37,415 nucleotides of DNA from DASRRB01 sp036732755 (GTDB lineage Bacteria > Planctomycetota > B15-G4 > SIAN01). The stretch is taken from assembly GCA_036732755.1 (NCBI GenBank), contig DAINBU010000044.1, forward strand, positions 1 to 37,415, in the 5' to 3' direction. The notes under the pieces were generated by a model, which ran no database searches, was not told the origin of the DNA, and was given only the letters and a program-made list of their open reading frames with translations. Numbering within the stretch: position 1 is the stretch's first letter; each line of letters opens with the position of its first letter. Below, one piece after another: positions 1 to 7,111 of this stretch. Position numbers and translations under genes: made by a program.

Positions 1-729
1 TTCGTGACGAGTGCCGACGGACGCACCATCCGCGTCGCGCGCGACGGACGCCTCCCCGCGCCGGACGACCCGCTCCGAGCGCTGCTCGTGCCGGGTCGCG
101 CCGTGGGCCTGCTCGCGATCGAGCTCGCGTCGCGGCGGCGGCTGCGCATCAACGGCGCGGTCGCGGCCGCGGACGAAGGCCACGTCACGATCGACGTGCG
201 AGAAGTCTTCCCGAACTGCCCCAAGTACATCCAGCGGCGCGAGCCGATCGCGGGCGGCGCGGCCGGTGCGGCCGCGCCTGCGGAACGCGGCCGCGCGCTC
301 GACGCCGCGCGGCGCGCCTTCCTCGAACGCGCCGATACGCTCTTCGTCGCGAGCTCCCACCCCACGCGCGGCGTCGACGTCTCGCACCGCGGCGGCGAAC
401 CGGGTTTCGTGTCGGTGCGCGACGACCGGACGCTGCGCATCCCCGACTATCGGGGCAACGGCATGTTCCAGACGCTCGGCAACTTCGAGGTGGCGCCGCG
501 CGCGGGACTCGTCGCCGTCGACTTCGAGCGGCGCCGCCTGCTCTCGCTCACCGGCGCGGTGTCGATCTCCCATGGCGCCGAAGATCCCGCGCACCCGAGC
601 GGCGGCACCGGGCGATACTGGAGCCTGGTCGTCGCGGAGTGGCACGAGTACGCGGCGCCCGTCGGTCTCGCCTTCCGGCTCGTCGAGAGCTCCCCCTTCA
701 ATCCCCCGTCATGCCCGCTCCCCTCCTGA
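1..729 (+). CDS. PNPOx-like FMN-binding protein, 5'-truncated
   Basis: The reading frame is open from the first base of the window, so the N-terminus is missing; GTG at 4 is only the first in-frame start available. What remains is about 242 residues of a pyridoxamine 5'-phosphate oxidase-like split-barrel protein, apparently with two related halves. The first half carries FPNCPKYIQRR, a motif typical of this family. The second runs from about residue 110, with FVASSHPTRGVDVSHRGG followed by RNGMFQTLGNFEVAP-type barrel strands. Family members usually bind FMN (sometimes F420 or heme) and carry out redox reactions on small molecules; the substrate cannot be told from sequence. The last 19 bases overlap the start of the TetR regulator, so the two are probably co-transcribed and translationally coupled, and the regulator may control this enzyme. 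Family confidence is good; the specific activity is unknown. Confidence 0.8.
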   Translation, partial: FVTSADGRTIRVARDGRLPAPDDPLRALLVPGRAVGLLAIELASRRRLRINGAVAAADEGHVTIDVREVFPNCPKYIQRREPIAGGAAGAAAPAERGRALDAARRAFLERADTLFVASSHPTRGVDVSHRGGEPGFVSVRDDRTLRIPDYRGNGMFQTLGNFEVAPRAGLVAVDFERRRLLSLTGAVSISHGAEDPAHPSGGTGRYWSLVVAEWHEYAAPVGLAFRLVESSPFNPPSCPLPS

Positions 730-1274
730 CCAAGGACGAGGTCCTCGACCGCCTGATGCGGACCTTCCGCGAGAAGGGCTACGACGGCGCGTCGCTCGCC
801 GAGCTCTCGGCCGCGACCGGGCTCGGCAAATCGAGCCTCTACCACTACTTCTCCGGCGGCAAGGCCGACATGGCCGCCCAGGTGCTCGACCGGCTCGAGG
901 TGATCCTGGAGGCCGCGCTGTTCGAGCCGCTGCGCTCCGACCGGTCGCCGGCCGCGAAGCTCGGCGCGATGCTCGACGCCCTCGCGAGCTTCTACGACGA
1001 CGGCCGCCAGGCCTGTCTCCTCGAGCGGCTCGCGGCCAGCGTCGACCACAAGAGCTTCCGCCGCCCGCTCGCGCGCGCCTTCGAGAGGTGGATCGACGCC
1101 GTCGAGGCGCTCGCGCGCGAGGCCGGGCTGCCGCCCGCGCTCGCCCGCGCGCGCGCCGAGGACCTGGTCGTCCGCGTCGAGGGCGCGCTCATCGTCGCGG
1201 CCGGCAGCGGCGACACGAAAGTCTTCACGCGCACGCTCGCCGCGCTGCGCTCGTCGCTGCTCGCGCGCAACTGA
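711..1274 (+). CDS. TetR/AcrR-family transcriptional regulator
   Basis: A 187-residue regulator. The N-terminal helix-turn-helix spans about residues 8-55, with FREKGYDGASLAELSAATG followed by LGKSSLYHYFSGGKADM, the classic TetR DNA-recognition pattern. The C-terminal helical domain (about 60-187) resembles the LmrA/YxaF type and would bind an unknown ligand. I chose ATG 711 because the HTH starts a few residues later; an in-frame upstream start at 639 would only add sequence lying over the flavoprotein gene in another frame. The gene overlaps the PNPOx-like gene by 19 bases, which suggests coupled expression and possible local autoregulation. The length is normal for the family. Confidence 0.9.
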   Translation: MPAPLLTKDEVLDRLMRTFREKGYDGASLAELSAATGLGKSSLYHYFSGGKADMAAQVLDRLEVILEAALFEPLRSDRSPAAKLGAMLDALASFYDDGRQACLLERLAASVDHKSFRRPLARAFERWIDAVEALAREAGLPPALARARAEDLVVRVEGALIVAAGSGDTKVFTRTLAALRSSLLARN

Positions 1275-1325
1275 ATCCCGCGGCGTCCGGCCGTGAGTGC
1301 GGCGCGGAACGCGACGCGTCCGCGC

Positions 1326-4148
1326 CTACGCGCCCTGCGGTCCCGCCTGCCGCAGCGTCACCAGCGCGACCGACAGCGCCGGCACGTTCGCGAGCACCAG
1401 CCGTCCCGCCAGGCGGTTGAAGTCGACGTCCGCGACCGGTGCGCCGAAGGCGTCGGTGCGGCGGACGGTGATCGGACGGGGCGGCGGGACTTCGCCGGTG
1501 TCGAAGCCGAATCCCTCGAGGTCGAGGACGCCGCCCCAGCGCGCGTCGCGGAACGTCCAGTTGGCGAGCACGACCATCACGCTGCGGTCGCGCGCGCGCC
1601 AACAACCGTGCGTGACCCGCGGAAAGTCGGCGCGGTCGTAGAGGACGTCGTAGGTGTGATAGAAGTTCGCGAAGTCCGACTGCGCCATCCCGGTCGTCGT
1701 GTCGGTGAGCTCCAGGACGAGGTCGGCCGGATTCATCATCTGGCCCTGGTGCATGTAGACGGCCGCCTGGCGCAGCTCGGCCTGGGCGATCTGGACCCAG
1801 AGGTCGCGCACGCGCCGCACGTCGCGCGAGACCTGGCCGAGCGGCCGGTAGATCGACTCGGCGAAGAGGTCGTACATCGGGGTCGCGTCGGACTGGTAGA
1901 GCGAGTAGGTCGGAGCCGTCATCCCGTACGGCCAGTCGGACGCGAGGCAGAAGGCGAGGAACTCGCGCAGCTCCGGGAGATCGTTCGACGGGTCGGCGAG
2001 CGCGGTCGAGAACTCCTGGTTCAGCGCGCGCTGCACCACGCGGCCGGCGTGCACGAGCGCGTAGAGCGGGATCGCGAGGTAGCGGTGGTCGGCCGGGTCG
2101 GCGCCGTCGGTGTCGCGCCAGAGTCCGCCCGCCCCCACCGGCGTCCAGCCGACGTCGAACAGGTCGTGGGTGAACTCGTCGACGAACTCGGCGGTGAGGA
2201 AGAAGCAGACCTCCCGGCCGTTGCTCGACTGCGAGTCGCGGCCCGACTGGCGCAGCGCCGCGGCGAACTCGCGGTACGCCGCGCCGAGCCACGTCCCGCC
2301 GCCGCGCGGGTGCGAGGCGAAGTTCCCGTCCTTGTGCGCCCACGCCAGATGGTCGCGGTAGCAGAACGGGATGCGCCGCTGGCCGAGCCCGTCGTCGGGC
2401 TGGCGCTCGCGCACGCTGGTCCATGCGTCGACGTAGCGGCCGCAGACGTGGGTGTTGCGCTCGAGCCCGGCGATCACGTTGTCGAGGAAGGCGGCGCGAA
2501 ACGCCTCGCCCTGCAGCGCGGCGTGCGGGCAGATCAGCAGCGCGTCGGCGGCGTGCATCGCCTGGCGCACGACGAGCGAGTCGCCCGCCTTCGGCGTCCG
2601 CTCGACGCCCGCCGCATCGGTCGGCAGCCCGGCGAGCAGCACCGCGTCGGGCGCGAGCCCGGCGACCGCCGCCTGCGCGAGGCGCAGCGCCGTCCCGCGC
2701 ACGAGGATCGCGACCGTGTCGCCGACGAAGCCGTCGGCCGCTGGCGATCCGGCCACCGTGACGGTGTTCGTCGGCGGCGTGAACGAGACGACCGGGTAGG
2801 TCCGCTCGCGGTAGTAGCGGTCGACCTCCTGCAGCAGCGTGTCGTCGTCGTCGCCGACCAGGAATCCCGAGCGCGACTCGTGCAGGAGGTGGATCACGTC
2901 CCAGGTCGTGTGCCAGCGCCGATCGGAGAGCGTCGACGCCGGCGCGATCCACTGGCGCAGGTCCCACAGGTCGGGACCGAACGTCCCCGGATACCAGACC
3001 GAAAGGAAGACGTTCAGTCCGGGCAGCGCGAGCAGCTTCTTCGCGAGGTCGCCGTTCGGCGCCTCGCGCGGCGCGTCGAGGTTGTACGACGCCCCCTCGA
3101 CGGTGCCGCGCATCGGGACGTCGAGGGAGATGTCGGCGCCTTCGCGCAGCCGCTGCAGCAGCGAGACGACCTCCCCCGGCTTGCCGTCGCCCGGCGCGTG
3201 CGTCGCGCCGCTCGCCTCGACGTCGACGAAGACGCTGGGAGCGCGCTCCTTCGCCGTCAGGTCCTTCCGGAAGGCGCGCTGCGGCACGAAGCCGATCGGC
3301 TCGGTCGCCTCGTAACGATCGCGGTAGAGCTGCCCGATCTCGGCCCAGCCGTGGCGCGTGCGGATCGAGAGGGGCCGCAGGCAGAGCGTCGAGGTCATTC
3401 CGAGCGACTGGCCGCCGTTGCCCGCGACGACGTGGTCGGGCTGCGGCTCGCTCGCGCGCAGCACGAGGTCGCTGCCGTCGCTCTCGAAGAGGACCGCGGT
3501 CGGCGCCCCCTCGAACTCCTCGAGCCACGCCATCCAGCCCTGCTTCGTCCGCGTCTCGTAGTACCCCCACAGCGGCATCGACCAGCCGTGGCCCGAGGGG
3601 AAGAACCACTCGTTGCGCGACAGGTTCCCGAACGGCGTGTTCGGCGCGGCCGCGTGGCGCAGGTGGGTGATCGGGTCGCGCGAGAGGATGCCGCCGAGCA
3701 TCGCCATGCAGGCGGCGTCGTCGCCGCGCTGGTACGGAGGGACCGCGAGCGGCAGCACGCCGATCGCGTCGAGCGCCGTGCGCGCCGCGCCACCCGACCA
3801 GCTCGCCTCGAGCTTGCAGCGCAGGAAGTCCTCGTTCTGCTCGAGCCGCGCGCGGAAGGTGACGTTGAGGAGGTCGCCGCCGAGCGCCGGCAGGTCGCTC
3901 CACGTCGCCTCGAACTTTCCCGCCGTCGCCTGCAGCGCCGTCAGATGCGCGCGGTCGGGGTCGAGGGCGACCGGTCCGGCCTGCGGCGCGAGAGCGTCGA
4001 AGAGCGTCGCGGTCCAGAGCCGCCCGTCCTGGTTGCCCCAGACGTGGCTCTGTCCCGTGCGCAGCATCGCGATGAACTTGAAGCCGAACGTCGCGTCGTC
4101 GACGAACGCGAAGGAGACGCGGCCATTCGAGAGCGTGTAGGTGGCCAC
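1326..4148 (-). CDS. Large glycoside-hydrolase-like protein (DUF6259-type)
   Basis: A 940-residue protein without a recognisable signal peptide. The N-terminal ~250 residues look like a beta-sandwich (VSFAFVDDATFGFKFI, LLNVTFRARLEQNEDFLRCKLEA). A central region follows with the VFLSVWYPGTFGPDLWDLRQW and HVCGRYVDAWTSVRERQ segments, then a helical part and a C-terminal beta domain (VMVVLANWTFRDARWGGVLDLEG) like those closing GH-H/GH13/GH101-type enzymes. The overall plan matches DUF6259-type putative glycoside hydrolases as I remember them, but I cannot point to catalytic acids with confidence. It begins with GTG (4146-4148) and I see no good Shine-Dalgarno upstream. It is transcribed away from the DUF1579 gene. 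The lack of an export signal suggests a cytoplasmic enzyme, perhaps acting on an imported glycan. Family assignment is tentative; that it is one real gene is nearly certain. Confidence 0.75.
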   Translation of the reverse strand: MATYTLSNGRVSFAFVDDATFGFKFIAMLRTGQSHVWGNQDGRLWTATLFDALAPQAGPVALDPDRAHLTALQATAGKFEATWSDLPALGGDLLNVTFRARLEQNEDFLRCKLEASWSGGAARTALDAIGVLPLAVPPYQRGDDAACMAMLGGILSRDPITHLRHAAAPNTPFGNLSRNEWFFPSGHGWSMPLWGYYETRTKQGWMAWLEEFEGAPTAVLFESDGSDLVLRASEPQPDHVVAGNGGQSLGMTSTLCLRPLSIRTRHGWAEIGQLYRDRYEATEPIGFVPQRAFRKDLTAKERAPSVFVDVEASGATHAPGDGKPGEVVSLLQRLREGADISLDVPMRGTVEGASYNLDAPREAPNGDLAKKLLALPGLNVFLSVWYPGTFGPDLWDLRQWIAPASTLSDRRWHTTWDVIHLLHESRSGFLVGDDDDTLLQEVDRYYRERTYPVVSFTPPTNTVTVAGSPAADGFVGDTVAILVRGTALRLAQAAVAGLAPDAVLLAGLPTDAAGVERTPKAGDSLVVRQAMHAADALLICPHAALQGEAFRAAFLDNVIAGLERNTHVCGRYVDAWTSVRERQPDDGLGQRRIPFCYRDHLAWAHKDGNFASHPRGGGTWLGAAYREFAAALRQSGRDSQSSNGREVCFFLTAEFVDEFTHDLFDVGWTPVGAGGLWRDTDGADPADHRYLAIPLYALVHAGRVVQRALNQEFSTALADPSNDLPELREFLAFCLASDWPYGMTAPTYSLYQSDATPMYDLFAESIYRPLGQVSRDVRRVRDLWVQIAQAELRQAAVYMHQGQMMNPADLVLELTDTTTGMAQSDFANFYHTYDVLYDRADFPRVTHGCWRARDRSVMVVLANWTFRDARWGGVLDLEGFGFDTGEVPPPRPITVRRTDAFGAPVADVDFNRLAGRLVLANVPALSVALVTLRQAGPQGA

Positions 4149-4354
4149 GTCCGCAATCTACTGCGCGCGGGGCGCGGGCCGCCGCCGGGGCGGGCCGTCG
4201 CGCGACCCGAAAAAAAGGTTCGCGCAGGGGTATGGAATGAGGAAAGGCCGGCCGGGAAGGTGTCTTGGAAAGCTGCGCATGACCGGCGCCTCCGCACCTG
4301 CCCCGCGTGGGGCCGCGGACGGCCGCCCCTGCCCAAGGAAACGAGGAAACTGCA
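4149..4354. promoter_or_regulatory. Divergent intergenic region with A7 tract in imperfect inverted repeat
   Basis: This 206-base gap separates the divergent glycosidase-like and DUF1579 genes and must hold promoters for both. The only clear structure is a run of seven A at about 4210-4216, flanked by the imperfect arms GCGCGACC (4200-4207) and GGTTCGCGC (4217-4225). The arms could form a hairpin or an operator. I see no convincing -35/-10 pair. GAGG at 4343-4346 is the ribosome binding site of the DUF1579 gene. Confidence 0.25.
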
Positions 4355-4987
4355 ATGAATCTCTTCGCTCACGGATCGCTCTCCGTCGTGATGGCCGGAG
4401 TCGCCCTCGCCGGCGCCTTCGCGCTGGCCCAGGAATCGAAGCAAGGCGACAAGAAGGCGCCTCCCGGAATGTCGGAGGCGGACATGAAGGCGTGCGCCGA
4501 AGCCGGGACGCCCGGCACGATGCACGCGAAGCTCTTGAAGACGGCCGGCACCTGGACGGGCAACGAGCAGATGTGGATGGGTCCGGGCTCCGAGCCGTCG
4601 ACGAGCCCGACCACCTGGACGATCTCCGACCTGATGGGAGGCCGCTACTGCAAGACCGAGGTGACGGGCGACATGCCCGGCATGGGCCCCTACGCCGGCT
4701 CGGGCGTCTCCGGCTACGACAACGTCTCGAAGCAGTTCGTCGCCAACTGGGTCGACAACATGAGCACCGGCATCATGATCGGCACCGGCGAGCTCGCAGC
4801 GGACGGCAAGACGCTGACGTGGAAGTTCACCTACAACTGCCCGATCACCAAGAAGCCGGCCGTGATGCGCGAGGTGCAGAAGTTCACCAGCGACACCTCG
4901 ATGTCGGTCGAGTTCTTCTGCAACGACCCGAAGACGGGGCAGGAGTACAAGTGCATGCAGGTGGAGCTCAAGAAGAGCAGCGGCTGA
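4355..4987 (+). CDS. Secreted DUF1579 family protein
   Basis: A 210-residue exported protein. An N-terminal signal peptide (MNLFAHGSLSVVMAGVALAG, cleavage probably after FALA) is followed by a DUF1579 beta-barrel-like domain with the characteristic GTWTGNEQMWMGPG start, the GGRYCKTEVTGDM strand and a YDNVSKQFVANWVDNMSTG segment. The function of the family is unknown; the fold resembles lipocalin/THAP4-like barrels. ATG 4355 is preferred over the in-frame start at 4307 because GAGG sits 8 bases upstream and the signal peptide begins there. It is a single-gene unit closed by a strong hairpin terminator. Confidence 0.85.
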   Translation: MNLFAHGSLSVVMAGVALAGAFALAQESKQGDKKAPPGMSEADMKACAEAGTPGTMHAKLLKTAGTWTGNEQMWMGPGSEPSTSPTTWTISDLMGGRYCKTEVTGDMPGMGPYAGSGVSGYDNVSKQFVANWVDNMSTGIMIGTGELAADGKTLTWKFTYNCPITKKPAVMREVQKFTSDTSMSVEFFCNDPKTGQEYKCMQVELKKSSG

Positions 4988-5001
4988 GCCAAGGCCGGTT
5001 C

Positions 5002-5044
5002 GCGGCCGCGTCCGCCCCGAGGGCGGGCGCGGCCGCTATTCTTT
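5002..5044 (+). terminator. Rho-independent terminator after the DUF1579 gene
   Basis: The 16-base arms at 5002-5017 and 5021-5036 are complementary except for one G-U-type pair. They are separated by a three-base loop (CGA) and followed by TATTCTTT. It lies 14 bases after the stop of the DUF1579 gene and just before the ribosome binding site of the next gene, so it should end the upstream transcript. Confidence 0.8.
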
Positions 5045-5075
5045 CGCCCCCGAACGCAACGCAAGGAGGCGTGCG

Positions 5076-5840
5076 ATGGCGACGGTGAAGAAGGCGCAGG
5101 CGAAGCGCATGTCGCTCGACGAGGCGATGCGCGCGCTCGAAAAGGCCGGCTCCGAGCAGACGCGCAAGACCTACGCGCGCCACGGCGCGAAGGGGCCGAT
5201 GTTCGGCGTCAGCTTCGCGACGCTGAAGACGCTGGTGAAGAAGGTCGGCGTCGACCACGAGCTCGCGCTCGCGCTCTGGGACACCGGGAACTTCGACGCG
5301 CGCATCCTGGCAGTCAAGCTCGCCGATCCCGCGCAGGCGACGGCGGCGGTCCTCGACCGCTGGGCCGGCGAGATGACGACGACGCGCATGTGCGGCGGCT
5401 ACGTGGCGATGCTCGCGGCGGAAGGCCCGCTCGGCCGGAAGAAGGCGGCGGAGTGGCTCGCCAAGGGGAGCGCGCGGCGCGCGGCGGGCTGGACCCTCCT
5501 CGGCTTCCTCGCGAGCCTCGACGAAGATTCACCCGACTCCGAGTTCGCGGCGCGCCTCGCCGAGATCGAGAAGACGATCGCGGCGGCCCCGAACGCCGAG
5601 CGCGAGGCGATGAACTCGGCGCTGATCCTGATCGGCTGCCGCAATGACGCGCTGCGCAAGGCGGCGCTCGCGGCGGCGAAGCGGATCGGCAAGGTCGAGG
5701 TCGACCATGGCGACACGGCATGCGAGACGCCGGTCGCGGCCGAGCGGATCGAGAAGGCGTGGGCCCACTCGAAGTCGAAGGGCTTCGCCTCCCCCGCCGA
5801 GCACGAGCGCTCCCGCGAGCCGATGCGCACGCGCTGTTGA
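5076..5840 (+). CDS. DNA alkylation repair family protein (AlkD-like HEAT repeats)
   Basis: A 254-residue all-helical protein of the AlkD-like HEAT-repeat family. Recognisable elements are MSLDEAMRALEKAGSEQTRK and the GVSFATLKTLVKKVGVDHELA repeat. LALWDTGNFDARILAVKLAD is the helix pair usually containing the conserved D-A-R. The C-terminal IGKVEVDHGDTACETP box recurs in this subfamily. AlkD enzymes excise N3/N7-alkylated purines, but many relatives in this branch are uncharacterised and may bind other substrates. The ribosome binding site is near-perfect (AAGGAGG at 5063-5069, 6 bases before ATG). No signal peptide; cytoplasmic. The gene is monocistronic and converges with the next gene on the minus strand, 31 bases away. 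Confidence 0.85.
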   Translation: MATVKKAQAKRMSLDEAMRALEKAGSEQTRKTYARHGAKGPMFGVSFATLKTLVKKVGVDHELALALWDTGNFDARILAVKLADPAQATAAVLDRWAGEMTTTRMCGGYVAMLAAEGPLGRKKAAEWLAKGSARRAAGWTLLGFLASLDEDSPDSEFAARLAEIEKTIAAAPNAEREAMNSALILIGCRNDALRKAALAAAKRIGKVEVDHGDTACETPVAAERIEKAWAHSKSKGFASPAEHERSREPMRTRC

Positions 5841-5871
5841 GCCGCGCCGCCCGCCCTGCTCGAACGGGACC

Positions 5872-7058
5872 CTACTCGAACGGAATCTGGAGGCGCGACG
5901 CGCGCAGGAGACACGCTTCGCGCAGCTTCGCGTCGTCGGTGCGGCGCAGCAGCCGGAACAGGCTGTAGGGCAGCTTGAAGGCGTGTCCGGCGAGCCAGGT
6001 GTTCTGGAACAGTCGGTGCGACGCGTCGCTCTCCCAGTAGGCCGGCGCGAGCCAGTCGATCGCGGCGCGCTCGGGCTCGGGTCGCGCGCCCGCCGTCACC
6101 TCCTGGTTCACGTGGAGTCGCAGCGCCGCATGGCCGCGCCGAGCGAGCTCCTCGTGTCCGAGGTCCGCGAGCGTCACCACCGCGTCGGCGTGGGTGATCC
6201 AGTGGACGACGCCGCTCGCCCCGATCCGCAGCGCGTCGCCCCACGGCCGCAGCGTCGCCTCGAGCGTCGTCTTCGCGATGTCGTTCGCGCTGCCGTACGG
6301 CGGCAGCGGGTGGTCGCGATTGAACGGCGTCTCCGGCGACGCGCCGCTCTCCTTCGTGGCCGAAGCCCCACCCAAAAACGGACGGCAGCGCGGGACGAAG
6401 GCCGGTCAGCCAGCGCCGAAAGCCGTCCGCATCTCCGCCGAGACGGTGCTCCGGCTGGCAAACTCGGGCGCGCGCCCNNNNNNNNNNTCTCCGGCGACGC
6501 GCCGCTCGCGGCGATCAACTCGAGCAGGCGGACGATCCCGTCCACGACCTGCGGCGTCGCGTACTCCGGCAGGTCGCGCAGCGCCCGCAGCGCGAGCGAC
6601 GCGAAGATCACGTCGTGGCCGCCGCGGTTCAGCGTCGCGATCTGGCGGTCGAGCCGTTCGACGATGCGCGCCGGATCGGCCGTGCCGCGGCCGGGGCCGC
6701 CGTCGGGGATCTCCTCCGGCTTGCTCGCGATGAACGCGTCGATCTGCTTCCGGAGCGCCCGCGACGTGCGCTCGTCGAGGCGGTTCTCGAGGCAGAAGTA
6801 ATAGGAGGAGAGGATGGCGGCGCCGTGGTGGCCCAGGAGCCAGCCGCGCTTGTGGGCGTCGCTCAGCGCCGCGAGCCCCTGCGCGAGGTACTCCTTCGGG
6901 AGCGGCGAGGGCCTGGTCGCCGCCGCGTCGTCGCTCGACGCCGCGGCCGAGGCCGCCGGCCCGAGGATCCCGACCGCCGCCGCGAGCCGCAGGAAGTCGC
7001 GCCGCGACGGATCAACCCGCCCGCCTCCCGCCTCGAACCGACGCCGGTGGAGTCCCAT
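5872..7058 (-). CDS. Tat-exported protein of unknown function, interrupted by assembly gap
   Basis: ATG 7058 follows a strong GAGGAGG (7064-7070, spacing 5). The N-terminus has a twin-arginine signal, SRRDFLRLAAAVGILGPAAS, at about residues 18-37. The rest is a helix-rich domain with EYLAQGLAALSDAHKRGWLL, AAILSSYYFCLENRLDE and, near the C-terminus, IDWLAPAYWESDASHRLFQN. I recognise no family. The coding sequence is broken by ten N (6478-6487) and changes frame across that region. The upstream part ends LIAASGASPE and the downstream part resumes SGASPETPFNRDHPLPP, so they share a 20-base overlap. Collapsing it (removing 158 bases) gives one open frame. The gene is probably intact in the organism, encoding roughly 340 residues. 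It lies 53 bases downstream of the DUF5916 gene on the same strand, suggesting one transcription unit. Confidence 0.75.
6330..6507. other. Scaffold gap with duplicated flank (probable misjoin)
   Basis: The same 20 bases, beginning TCTCCGGCGACG, occur at 6330-6349 and at 6488-6507. Between them are about 128 bases of unrelated sequence (6350-6477) and the 10 N (6478-6487). The intervening sequence breaks an otherwise continuous coding frame. Removing one copy of the repeat together with the insert shifts the frame by 158 bases (2 modulo 3), which exactly reconciles the two halves of the Tat-exported protein. This looks like two contig ends that overlap but were not merged. Confidence 0.8.
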
Positions 7059-7111
7059 CACGACCTCCTCGCGACGGCGCATCCTAGGACGACACGCAGC
7101 GGCGTACAGCC

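Noticed and set aside
4200..4225. Inverted repeat around A7 as a bidirectional terminator
   Set aside because: It lies upstream of both flanking genes, where no transcript should end.
1293..4358. Long open frame on the plus strand antisense to the glycoside-hydrolase-like gene
   Set aside because: Its translation is Arg/Val/Glu-rich low-complexity sequence typical of antisense frames in high-GC DNA; the minus-strand protein has coherent domains.
6350..6477. Insert before the N gap as a small gene or mobile element
   Set aside because: It has no start, ribosome binding site or terminal repeats, and its removal restores the surrounding gene.
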